A stretch of DNA of 30,744 bases from an uncultured Collinsella sp. (lineage in GTDB: Bacteria > Actinomycetota > Coriobacteriia > Coriobacteriales > Coriobacteriaceae). The stretch is taken from contig CAUBGU010000012.1 of NCBI GenBank assembly GCA_958435545.1, positions 1 to 30,744 of the forward strand. The letters are read 5' to 3'. Shown here piece by piece: positions 8,363-14,931 of this stretch. Position 1 is the first letter of the stretch; the number at the start of each line of letters is the position of its first letter. A program made the translations under genes and the position numbers. The notes under the pieces are model-generated. The model ran no database searches, had not been told where the DNA came from, and worked only from the letters and a program-made list of their open reading frames with translations.

Positions 8363-10294
8363 ATGAGGAAAACTCACCCCGTCAACGCGCTCAAAAAGCT
8401 TGGCATAGGCCTCGCCTTTGGAGCTGCAACCATCATGTCCATGCCGACGTCTGCGCTCGCCTGCACGCAGATCTACATGGGCGGCAAGCTCACGGCGGAC
8501 GGCAACACGTACTACGGCCGCGCCGAGGACTTTGGCAAGCGCTATCTTAAGCACTACGGCATCGAACCTGCCCACGAACCTGGCTTTAAGTACAGCTCGA
8601 TTGAATCTGCTTTTGAATACACTTCGAACAAGCCTACCTATCGCTACAGCTATGTACGCGACCACCCCTCCAACTGGATGGGTCGCACCGACGCCTACTC
8701 CGAGGCCGGCATCAACGAGAAGGGCGTCTCCTGCTCCGCCACGCTAAGCACCTCCTATAACGAGGAGGCCGCTGCAGCAGACCTCATCGATGAGGAAGTG
8801 GGTCTGGGCGAGTACAGTTACGGCAGCATCATCCTGGGCGAGAGCGCCACGGCCCGCGAGGGCGTCGAGCTCCTCGGCAGCCTGATCGATGATCAAGGCG
8901 TCTGCACCAACGACCAGATCATCATCGCCGACAACAACGAGACCTGGCTGTTCGCCACACTTTCCGCCCATCAGTGGATCGCCATGAAGCTCGCTGACGA
9001 CGTCGCGTCGCTCAACCCTAATATCGGGAGCCTCAACTACGATGTCGACCTCAATGACACCGAGAATTGCCTCCACTCTGAAAAGATCCAATCCATGCCC
9101 GAAGAAAAGGGTTTCGCCAAATACTCCGCTGACGGCAAATTCGATGTCGCCCAAACGTATGGCGAAAGCCTCGCCGATTCCGGCGTAAACCAGTGGTCCC
9201 GCTATGTGCAAGGCCGCGATTATTTTGGTAGTCAGCTGACCGAAGGCACAGATTACGACATTATCACAGTAAAGGAGAAAGGAAAACCTGACCAAAAGGG
9301 AGCCATGGTCAGCGAAATCCAGCCCCTGTTCTTCAAGCCTGGCAAGTCTGGTTGGAGCACTTTCGAGTTGATTCGCGCCTTCGGCAACCGCGGCGAGAAC
9401 GTCCCTGGCCTCAACGCGAACACTGATGGTGTTTATTGCATCGGCAGCGAGCGCAACACCGAGATCAACCTCTTCCAGATTCGTCGCGGGTATGACCCCG
9501 AAGTCGCTACCATCCAGTGGGAAATGCTCTCCCGCGCCGCGTACTCCGTCGCCATCCCGTTGTACTCCGCTCTGATAACTGAGGTCAGCCCGTACTTCAG
9601 CGATCAGACCGTCTCCTTCGATCACTGCAAACAGACTGACGTCGTGTACAACGAGGAGCCCGAGAACTCAATCAACTACGTCCTCATGGACATCAGCTCG
9701 CTCTGCTTTGAGAACCCTGACACCCTTGGTATCAGCGTCCGTGCCTACCTCGATGCGCTCCAGAACGAGCTCATCGAGCAGAACAAGGAAGTTGACGCCG
9801 CCATGCTAGCCGAGACGACCACCGAGGGCCGCACTGCCCTGGCCAACAAGGCCGGCAAGGCTGCTACCGAGAACACCTACAAGAAGTGCAAGGCCCTGCT
9901 CCAGGAGATGCGCGCCTATCAGAAGGCCGAAAACTTCGACCAGCCCTTCATCCCGAGCGACCTGAACACCGAGACCAACGGCCTCAAGGTGTCCATCACC
10001 TACGCCAAGGACGCTCTTGCCACCGACCCGGTAACCCCGGATCAGCCTGGTACTCCTGAGCAGCCCGGTACCCCCGAGCAGCCCGCTAAGCCCGAGCAGC
10101 CCACCACCAAGCCCGAGAAGCCTGGCAAGTCGGACACCACGACCACGGTAACCACCAACAAGACGAACACCAAGGGCGGCCTGCCCACCACCGGTGATCG
10201 TTTTGATGGCCGCATGGTGGCCGCATTCGCCATCGCTGGCGTTGCCGTCATCTCCGCGGGCGGTTACTTCCTCTACCGTCGCAATAAGGAGTAA
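8363..10294 (+). CDS. Secreted C69-family dipeptidase with LPXTG cell-wall anchor
   Basis: A 643-residue surface protein. Residues 1-33 are a signal peptide (basic start, hydrophobic core, SALA). Cleavage after Ala33 would leave Cys34 at the N-terminus, the position of the catalytic nucleophile of family C69 Ntn-hydrolase dipeptidases; the following CTQIYMGGKLTADGNTYYGR fits the family start. The catalytic domain runs to about residue 480. A helical stretch follows, then a proline-rich spacer of TPDQPG/TPEQPG-type units (about 556-590). LPTTG at 607-611, a hydrophobic helix and the basic tail YRRNKE form a sortase signal. It likely trims peptides or bile-acid/amino-acid conjugates outside the cell; the substrate is unknown. 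The ATG has GGGAGGG just upstream. Confidence 0.9.
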   Translation: MRKTHPVNALKKLGIGLAFGAATIMSMPTSALACTQIYMGGKLTADGNTYYGRAEDFGKRYLKHYGIEPAHEPGFKYSSIESAFEYTSNKPTYRYSYVRDHPSNWMGRTDAYSEAGINEKGVSCSATLSTSYNEEAAAADLIDEEVGLGEYSYGSIILGESATAREGVELLGSLIDDQGVCTNDQIIIADNNETWLFATLSAHQWIAMKLADDVASLNPNIGSLNYDVDLNDTENCLHSEKIQSMPEEKGFAKYSADGKFDVAQTYGESLADSGVNQWSRYVQGRDYFGSQLTEGTDYDIITVKEKGKPDQKGAMVSEIQPLFFKPGKSGWSTFELIRAFGNRGENVPGLNANTDGVYCIGSERNTEINLFQIRRGYDPEVATIQWEMLSRAAYSVAIPLYSALITEVSPYFSDQTVSFDHCKQTDVVYNEEPENSINYVLMDISSLCFENPDTLGISVRAYLDALQNELIEQNKEVDAAMLAETTTEGRTALANKAGKAATENTYKKCKALLQEMRAYQKAENFDQPFIPSDLNTETNGLKVSITYAKDALATDPVTPDQPGTPEQPGTPEQPAKPEQPTTKPEKPGKSDTTTTVTTNKTNTKGGLPTTGDRFDGRMVAAFAIAGVAVISAGGYFLYRRNKE

Positions 10295-10301
10295 CGTCTT
10301 A

Positions 10302-10372
10302 GCTGAGCGGACAAGGCGGCAATGGCAGCCTCGCCCGCTCAGCCCGCTCTTTTGACCGGCGGGAAACCCGCC
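10302..10372 (+). terminator. Tandem hairpins after the C69 peptidase gene
   Basis: The first hairpin pairs GCTGAGCGG (10302-10310) with CCGCTCAGC (10335-10343), followed by CCGCTCTTTT. The second is a perfect GGCGGG-AAA-CCCGCC (10358-10372), followed by TGAAATCTTTTT. Together they probably stop transcription before the Trp leader. Confidence 0.6.
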
Positions 10373-10373
10373 T

Positions 10374-10396
10374 GAAATCTTTTTAAAAAAGATTTC
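10374..10396. promoter_or_regulatory. A/T palindrome upstream of the Trp leader promoter
   Basis: GAAATCTTTTT, central A, AAAAAGATTTC is an 11-bp perfect inverted repeat. It lies roughly 22-44 nt upstream of the -10 element, where an UP element would sit. It could equally act as the U tract of the hairpin at 10358-10372, or as an operator. Confidence 0.4.
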
Positions 10397-10414
10397 CCCG
10401 CACACACTTTGCTG

Positions 10415-10423
10415 TGCTATAGT
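10415..10423 (+). promoter_or_regulatory. Extended -10 promoter of the tryptophan ECF operon
   Basis: TGC-TATAGT: an extended -10 (TGn) at 10415-10417 and TATAGT at 10418-10423. No good -35 is visible, which is usual for extended -10 promoters. The start point would be near 10430, about 50 nt before the leader ATG. Confidence 0.6.
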
Positions 10424-10481
10424 GCAGCGCAACAGCAACAAGGTGCGACCGCGCCACGGCATCATGAAAGGAGCCACCGAC

Positions 10482-10550
10482 ATGAAGAACACGATGAAGT
10501 CTCTCAACAACTGGTGGTGGCGTGATGCGAATACGATCGGTCGACAGTGA
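10482..10550 (+). CDS. Tryptophan leader peptide (attenuation control)
   Basis: A 22-codon frame whose product contains SLNNWWWRDAN: three consecutive TGG codons at 10512-10520, about midway, then R-D-A-N-T-I-G-R-Q and TGA at 10548-10550. AAAGGAG lies 8 nt upstream of the ATG. A rho-independent terminator follows 37 nt after the stop, and then the gene for a TrpP-like transporter component. This is the classical layout of a ribosome-mediated tryptophan attenuator, as in trpL of enteric bacteria. With low charged tRNA-Trp a ribosome would stall on the WWW codons and prevent the terminator. The peptide itself is probably not functional. Three Trp in 22 residues is very unlikely by chance in this position. 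Confidence 0.9.
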   Translation: MKNTMKSLNNWWWRDANTIGRQ

Positions 10551-10606
10551 GTCCCTCACGCCTGCTTTTGCGCTCTAGGTGATTGGAAGGCCTCCGGTTT
10601 CGACCG
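10538..10606 (+). promoter_or_regulatory. Candidate antiterminator pairing in the Trp leader
   Basis: CGGTCGA (10538-10544, inside the leader frame beyond the Trp codons) is the exact complement of TCGACCG (10600-10606), which includes the loop and 3' arm of the terminator. The two structures exclude each other. A ribosome stalled at the Trp codons would leave 10538-10544 free; one at the stop codon would cover it. A competing early hairpin GGCGTGA (10519-10525) with TCACGCC (10556-10562) overlaps the third Trp codon. Confidence 0.5.
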
Positions 10607-10617
10607 GGGGCCTTTTT
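10587..10617 (+). terminator. Attenuator terminator of the tryptophan ECF operon
   Basis: A 12-bp stem (10587-10598 with 10603-10614, one G-U pair) closed by a TTCG tetraloop and followed by TTTTT (10613-10617). It is 37 nt after the leader-peptide stop and 79 nt before the ATG of the structural gene. Confidence 0.93.
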
Positions 10618-10695
10618 CTATCTCGAGCCCGATCGCATTCGCATCACGCGCCTCCGTTTTTCTCTTACACTCCCCTTTTTGAAAGGATTTTCACC

Positions 10696-11271
10696 ATGTC
10701 TCAGAACACCACCGCCACCGCCCAGCCCCGCACCGTCCAGACCGCCGACCGCGGCAAACTCGATGTCCGTGCCCTCGTCCTGCTCGCCATCCTGCTCGCC
10801 GCCGGCTTCATCCTCAACTTCACCGTCGGCAAGGCAGTCTCGAGCATTTCGGGCGGTATGATCAGCCCCGAGTTCATCATCTCGGCCTTCTGCCTCACCA
10901 TTCTGGTCGTTCGCCCCAACATCGGTCAGGCGCTCGTCATTGGCCTCATCTCGGCTGCCGTGATCCAGATCACCACCACTTCGCCGTTCGTCGATTTTGC
11001 CGCCGAGGGCATCGCCGCCATGCTCATGGCCGGCATCGTCAACGCCGCCGGCAAGAACGGTCAGGTCAAGCCCGCCATCGCTATTGTCGCAACCTTCCTG
11101 ACCACCTTTGTCTCCGGCGTCATCTTCATGGTCATCAAGATGGCCATGCTCGGCGTGGTAGGCGAGCTCGCCGCCGCCATGCTGCCCGTCGTCGCCATGA
11201 CCGCCGTCTTTAACGCCATTCTGGTCGGCGCCCTCTACTTGCCCATCCAGAAGGCCCTGAAGCTCAACTAA
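10696..11271 (+). CDS. trpP: TrpP-like ECF transporter S component, probable tryptophan binding subunit
   Basis: A 191-residue membrane protein with six predicted helices (about 28-50, 56-74, 78-98, 104-120, 126-152, 158-185), the size and topology of ECF substrate-binding S components. The sequence resembles the TrpP tryptophan transporter family (MISPEFIISAFCLTILVVRP, and the ITTTSPFVDF loop after helix 3). A Trp leader attenuator immediately upstream and genes for the ECF ATPases and EcfT downstream fit a tryptophan importer. The ATG at 10696 has AAAGGA about 9 nt upstream; the frame is open further upstream, but that part overlaps the terminator. Family by recollection of pattern; specificity is inferred mainly from the leader. 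Confidence 0.8.
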   Translation: MSQNTTATAQPRTVQTADRGKLDVRALVLLAILLAAGFILNFTVGKAVSSISGGMISPEFIISAFCLTILVVRPNIGQALVIGLISAAVIQITTTSPFVDFAAEGIAAMLMAGIVNAAGKNGQVKPAIAIVATFLTTFVSGVIFMVIKMAMLGVVGELAAAMLPVVAMTAVFNAILVGALYLPIQKALKLN

Positions 11272-11277
11272 CCCGCT

Positions 11278-11378
11278 CGGCTTTACGAGCCACCCCATCT
11301 TGGCGTTCATTCGTCGCTCGCGTACCCAAGTACGCTTCGCTCCTCTTTCGCGCCAACCTGGGGCCCCTCGTAAAGCCG
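11278..11378. repeat. 101-nt imperfect inverted repeat
   Basis: The outer arms CGGCTTTACGAG (11278-11289) and CTCGTAAAGCCG (11367-11378) are perfect complements. Inner blocks CCCCA/TGGGG and TTGGCG/CGCCAA lie at matching distances, and the centre is GCGTAC-CCAA-GTACGC. It forms one long hairpin just after the TrpP-like gene. It has no U tract and no coding capacity; it looks like a small dispersed palindromic element. Confidence 0.85.
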
Positions 11379-11397
11379 TCTCCGTGCTTCACCACCA

Positions 11398-11463
11398 AAG
11401 ACCGTCCCAAACAACGAGCTTTTTTGGGACGGTCTTAAACAACTGGTCATTTAAGACTGTCCC
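11398..11463. repeat. Three-arm alternating hairpin before the ECF ATPase gene
   Basis: Arm 1 AAGACCGTCCCAAA (11398-11411) pairs perfectly over 14 bp with arm 2 (11423-11436). Arm 2 shifted by three (11426-11439, GGGACGGTCTTAAA) pairs over 14 bp, one G-U, with arm 3 TTTAAGACTGTCCC (11450-11463). The two hairpins are mutually exclusive. They end 21 nt before the ATG of the ATPase gene. Confidence 0.85.
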
Positions 11464-11484
11464 CAATGACTATGAAAGGTATCC

Positions 11485-13236
11485 ATGGAAACGATCATCA
11501 ACGTCGACGATGTCTCGTTCTCCTATGGCACGCAGACCGAGCAGGCGCTCAGCCACATCTCGCTCAGCGTGAACAAGGGAGATTTCATCGGCATCATCGG
11601 GCCCTCGGGCGCCGGCAAGTCCACGCTTGCCGCTTGTCTGTCGGGTGCCGTGCCCCACCACTACACCGGCACGTTCTTTGGGTCCGTCATGGTTGACGAC
11701 CACGACACCTGCGAAGTCTCGCTCACCGATGTGTCGCAGATCGTCGGCAGCGTGTTGCAGGACATCGACACACAGATGGTCGCCTCGGTCGTCGAGGACG
11801 AGATGCTCTTTGGCCTCGAGAACTTTGGCGTTCCCCACGACCAGATCGAGCGGCGCGTGAGCGAAACGCTCGAGACCGTCGGCATCAGCGACCTGCGCGA
11901 CCGCGAGATCGCCACCCTCTCGGGCGGACAGAAGCAAAAGGTAGCCATCGCCGCCATCCTCGCCATGCGTCCGCGTGTCTTGGTTCTCGACGAGCCCACC
12001 GCGGCACTCGACCCCGCTAGCTCCACGTTGGTCTTCGAGACGCTGCGTGAGGCAAACCGCGCACTTGGAATCACCATCGTCGTCGTTGAGCAAAAGGTCG
12101 CCCTGCTCTCGGAGTACTGCAACCGCGTGCTCGTGCTCAACCATGGCGAAATCGCGCTGCAGGGCGAGCCACACGAGGTCTTCGCGCATACCGACGAGCT
12201 CCGTGCCATCGGCGTCGACTGCCCTCGCGTCACGCGTATCTTCAATAGCCTCGAGGCCGATGGCCTGGTAAGCGGCACCCCCTGCTTGGATGTCGATGAG
12301 GCCGAGCGCCTGATTTCGGGCATCGTCGACCCCGCACACGCGGCTATCGAAGCCCGGGCGCCCGCCGGTTCCCCGCATGCACCGTCGTTGCGTCCTCATG
12401 CCAAGGACGCCGAACCCGTACTCACCTTCGACCATGTTGAGTTTGCCTATCCCAATGGCGGAGCCGCCGTACACGACCTTAGCCTGACGCTCTATCCTGG
12501 CGAGCTCGTGGGCATCGTCGGCCAAAACGGCGCCGGCAAGACCACGCTCACCAAACTGCTCACAGGCCTGCTTAAGCCCGCCTCGGGCAGCGTGCGCGTC
12601 ACGGGACTGGATACCGCAGCCGTTCCCACGAGCCGCATCGCTCGCGAGGTCGCGACCCTCTTCCAAAACCCCGACCGCCAGATCTGCAAGGACACCGTGC
12701 TCGACGAGGTCGCCTTTGGCCTGGAGCTTGGCGGCATGGACCGTGCCGAGGCTCTGCGTCGTGCCCAACTCGTCATCGACCGCTTTGGCCTGCCTGCCGA
12801 CGAGGCGCCCTTCTCGCTCTCGCGCGGTCAGCGCCAGATGGTGGCACTCGCCTCCGTCGTGGTCGTAGAGCCCAAAATCGTGGTGCTCGACGAGCCCACG
12901 AGCGGCCTTGATTACCGCGAGTGCATGACCGTCATGGAAACAGTGCGCACCATGGCCGAGCGCGGCTGCGCCGTAATCATGGTCTGCCACGATATGGAAG
13001 TCGTCTCGGATTTTGCCGAGCGCATTGTGGTAATTGCCGACGGTCGCATCCTCGACCGCGGTCGCACGCACGAGCTATTCTCGAACATCGATCTCATGCG
13101 GCGTGCCTACGTGGAGCCTCCCCAGGTTATTGAACTCTCGCGCCGTCTGGCATCTTCCGTCTCGCCCGCTTTTGCGCAGGTGAGCGAGGTCACCGATGTC
13201 GTTCGAATTACCAAGGAGATGGTCCACCGTGGTTAA
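11485..13236 (+). CDS. ECF transporter ATPase, fused EcfA-EcfA' in one chain
   Basis: A 583-residue protein made of two complete ABC ATPase domains, the energizing subunits of an energy-coupling factor importer. Domain 1: Walker A GPSGAGKST at 38-46, signature LSGGQ near 146, Walker B VLDEPTAALDP near 166. Domain 2: Walker A GQNGAGKTT at 346-354, signature LSRGQ near 445, Walker B VVLDEPTSGLDY near 466. The second signature has Arg in place of the first Gly. AAAGG lies 6 nt before the ATG. The gene is separated from the S component by 213 nt holding two palindromic elements, and it overlaps ecfT by 8 nt. A housekeeping group II ECF module serving several S components would normally have separate A and A' genes; the fusion and location suggest a dedicated transporter. 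Confidence 0.93.
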   Translation: METIINVDDVSFSYGTQTEQALSHISLSVNKGDFIGIIGPSGAGKSTLAACLSGAVPHHYTGTFFGSVMVDDHDTCEVSLTDVSQIVGSVLQDIDTQMVASVVEDEMLFGLENFGVPHDQIERRVSETLETVGISDLRDREIATLSGGQKQKVAIAAILAMRPRVLVLDEPTAALDPASSTLVFETLREANRALGITIVVVEQKVALLSEYCNRVLVLNHGEIALQGEPHEVFAHTDELRAIGVDCPRVTRIFNSLEADGLVSGTPCLDVDEAERLISGIVDPAHAAIEARAPAGSPHAPSLRPHAKDAEPVLTFDHVEFAYPNGGAAVHDLSLTLYPGELVGIVGQNGAGKTTLTKLLTGLLKPASGSVRVTGLDTAAVPTSRIAREVATLFQNPDRQICKDTVLDEVAFGLELGGMDRAEALRRAQLVIDRFGLPADEAPFSLSRGQRQMVALASVVVVEPKIVVLDEPTSGLDYRECMTVMETVRTMAERGCAVIMVCHDMEVVSDFAERIVVIADGRILDRGRTHELFSNIDLMRRAYVEPPQVIELSRRLASSVSPAFAQVSEVTDVVRITKEMVHRG

Positions 13237-13975
13237 CGTCATCGACTACATGCCGGGCGATACGCTGCTGCATCGCCTGAATCCCGTCGTCAAACTGGGC
13301 CTCGCCGCCGCCATCATCGTCGGCATCTTCTTGTCCGACACCTACGTGGCGCTGCTGGGCTTTTTGGCACTCACCCTTGCACTGGGTGCCCATGCCGGCG
13401 TCGTCGACCGTCTGTTCTCGCTGCTCAAGTTGCTGATTCCGCTCGCGCTTATCATGCTGGTGCTCCAGCTGGCCTTTATGCGCGATGGCAACGTGGTGTG
13501 GGGCTTTATCACCGACACGGGCCTCATCACAGGATCGAAGGCCTGCCTGCGCCTGCTGGGTGTGGCGTTACCACTCATCCTCATGCTCATGGTGACCAAG
13601 CTCAACGACCTTGCCAACGCCTGCGTCGAGGTGCTGCACGTGCCGTATCGCTATGCCTTCACCTTTACCACGGCGTTGCGCTTTGTGCCGGTGTTTGGTC
13701 AGGAGATGAACGCCATCATGGAGGCGCAGACCGCACGCGGCGTCGAGTACGACACCAAGAACCCCATCAAGAAGCTTAAGCTCATGCTGCCACTGTGCGT
13801 GCCGCTGCTCATCTCGAGCGTGGGCAAGACCGATGCCACAGCCTTGGCGGCAGAACAGCGCGGCTTCTACCTGCGTACGCGCGCCAGCTCGTACAAGCGC
13901 TACCCCATCAAAGGCCTGGACATCGCCGTGCTCATCGTCAGCATCGCCCTCATCGCCATCGGCTTCCTGTTCTAG
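13229..13975 (+). CDS. ecfT: ECF transporter transmembrane subunit EcfT
   Basis: A 248-residue membrane subunit that couples the ATPases to the S component. It has about five hydrophobic helices (roughly 23-60, 66-88, 105-125 and the C-terminal segment) and a long cytosolic coupling stretch. The two EcfT signature tripeptides are seen as AQTARGVEYD (about 163-172) and AEQRGFYLRT (about 209-218), the second with Gln for Ala. The start is GTG at 13229, inside the end of the ATPase gene, with AAGGAGAT about 8 nt upstream; the 8-nt overlap suggests translational coupling. It is the last gene before a bidirectional terminator. Confidence 0.92.
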   Translation: MVNVIDYMPGDTLLHRLNPVVKLGLAAAIIVGIFLSDTYVALLGFLALTLALGAHAGVVDRLFSLLKLLIPLALIMLVLQLAFMRDGNVVWGFITDTGLITGSKACLRLLGVALPLILMLMVTKLNDLANACVEVLHVPYRYAFTFTTALRFVPVFGQEMNAIMEAQTARGVEYDTKNPIKKLKLMLPLCVPLLISSVGKTDATALAAEQRGFYLRTRASSYKRYPIKGLDIAVLIVSIALIAIGFLF

Positions 13976-14004
13976 TTCACCACTGACAGCAACCGCCCAA
14001 CGCA

Positions 14005-14041
14005 AAAGGCCTCGGCTCGCACCAAACGAGCCGAGGCCTTT
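14005..14041. terminator. Bidirectional terminator between ecfT and the racemase gene
   Basis: A perfect 15-bp stem, AAAGGCCTCGGCTCG (14005-14019) with 14027-14041, loop CACCAAA. T-rich on the plus side (TTTACTG) and on the minus side (TTTTGCG). It serves the convergent genes ecfT and the racemase. Confidence 0.88.
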
Positions 14042-14073
14042 ACTGTTTCACCAGATAAAACCTACCAAAATTA

Positions 14074-14094
14074 ACCTGTCCCTTTTTGACAGGT
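14074..14094 (-). repeat. Small hairpin of the GGGACAGGTT type
   Basis: ACCTGTC (14074-14080) and GACAGGT (14088-14094). On the minus strand it reads GGGACAGGTTAATTTTGG, resembling the elements at 28645 and 29871. It sits 7 nt after the racemase stop codon. Confidence 0.6.
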
Positions 14095-14100
14095 CGGAAG

Positions 14101-14847
14101 CTAGAGGCGGTAGGGGGCGCCGCTGCGGATGATGGATTCACGCACCAGGACGTCCATGGCGTCGAGGGTGATCTCGGGCATCTCTCGGTACTTCTGCAGC
14201 ACCGATAGCTCGGTGCAGGCCAGAATGACGCGGTCGCAGCCGCTACGGGCGAACTCCCACATCACGCGGTCGAACTTATCCATATCGGGCTCGCGTCCGG
14301 CCTTCACATCATCGTAGATAAGCGACATCACATCGTTCTGACGTTTCTCGCTGGGATAGACAACCTCAACACCCGCAGCCTTACATTCGCGGCCGTAGAC
14401 GCCCGCGCCCACGGTTCCGTCGGTGCCCATGATGCCAATCTTGTGCACCGGCTCGGCCGGCATACTCAGGTTGGGATCGAACTCGCACTCCCCCATCACC
14501 GCACCGGCCAGAGCATAGCGCACCGACTCACGCGGCATGTGGATAATCGGCACTGTGGTAAACGATTGGATCTGGTCGTAGAAGTAGTGCGACGTGTTGC
14601 AGGGAATGGCAATGTGCGCACAGCCCAGCGACTCGAGTGCCTGGGCACACTCTTTCATGGTCGCCAGCAGCTTGGCATGCTCGCCGGTCTTAATGGCCAG
14701 CGTGCGGTCGGGCATGGTCGACTTGGAGAGCACCACCATGTCGATATGTTCCTGATCGCAGGCAGCAGCCGTATGACGCACCACCTGGTCGTAGTAATAC
14801 GACGTGGCCTCGGCGCCCATGCCGCCGATAACTCCCAGCTTTTCCAT
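14101..14847 (-). CDS. Aspartate/glutamate racemase family protein
   Basis: A 248-residue cofactor-independent racemase that interconverts L- and D-aspartate or glutamate. The two catalytic cysteines are visible: Cys83 in AIPCNTSHYFY and Cys211 in ILACTELSVL. The family N-terminus LGVIGGMGAEAT is present. The ATG at 14847 is preceded by AAGGAGG with 6-nt spacing, so the longer in-frame extension to 14931 is rejected. It lies 84 nt downstream of the ATP-grasp ligase gene on the same strand. The pair suggests a D-amino acid made here and ligated there, for example D-Asp for a peptidoglycan cross-bridge; that pathway is inference. Confidence 0.92.
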   Translation of the reverse strand: MEKLGVIGGMGAEATSYYYDQVVRHTAAACDQEHIDMVVLSKSTMPDRTLAIKTGEHAKLLATMKECAQALESLGCAHIAIPCNTSHYFYDQIQSFTTVPIIHMPRESVRYALAGAVMGECEFDPNLSMPAEPVHKIGIMGTDGTVGAGVYGRECKAAGVEVVYPSEKRQNDVMSLIYDDVKAGREPDMDKFDRVMWEFARSGCDRVILACTELSVLQKYREMPEITLDAMDVLVRESIIRSGAPYRL

Positions 14848-14931
14848 CGCCGCCTCCTTGGTGACGCTTGCGCAACTGCGCGTATCATACCCGCGCCCGC
14901 CCGATGCAAACCGGACGGGCGCCGCACTCAT

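Larger units (their letters stand above)
10520..10649 (+). repeat. Long-range inverted repeat spanning the attenuator
   Basis: Positions 10520-10540 (GCGTGATGCGAAT, A, CGATCGG) and 10629-10649 (CCGATCG, C, ATTCGCATCACGC) are complementary over 20 of 21 positions, with one A-C mismatch. The pair encloses the leader stop codon and the whole terminator. Confidence 0.9.

Noticed and set aside
8363..8470. C69 peptidase as a lipoprotein with Cys34 as the lipidated residue
   Set aside because: The residues before the cysteine (S-A-L-A) do not fit the lipobox, which needs Leu at -3; the protein also has an LPXTG anchor and the cysteine is the family nucleophile.
10430..10620. T-box riboswitch as control of the TrpP-like gene
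   Set aside because: No AGGGUGGNACCGCG-type T-box sequence or specifier-loop architecture is visible; the WWW leader peptide explains the terminator better.
11470..13071. A long open frame (about 530 codons) antisense to the ECF ATPase gene
   Set aside because: It mirrors the GC-rich codon pattern of the ATPase gene, its product is low-complexity and matches nothing recognisable, and the sense frame has full ABC motifs.
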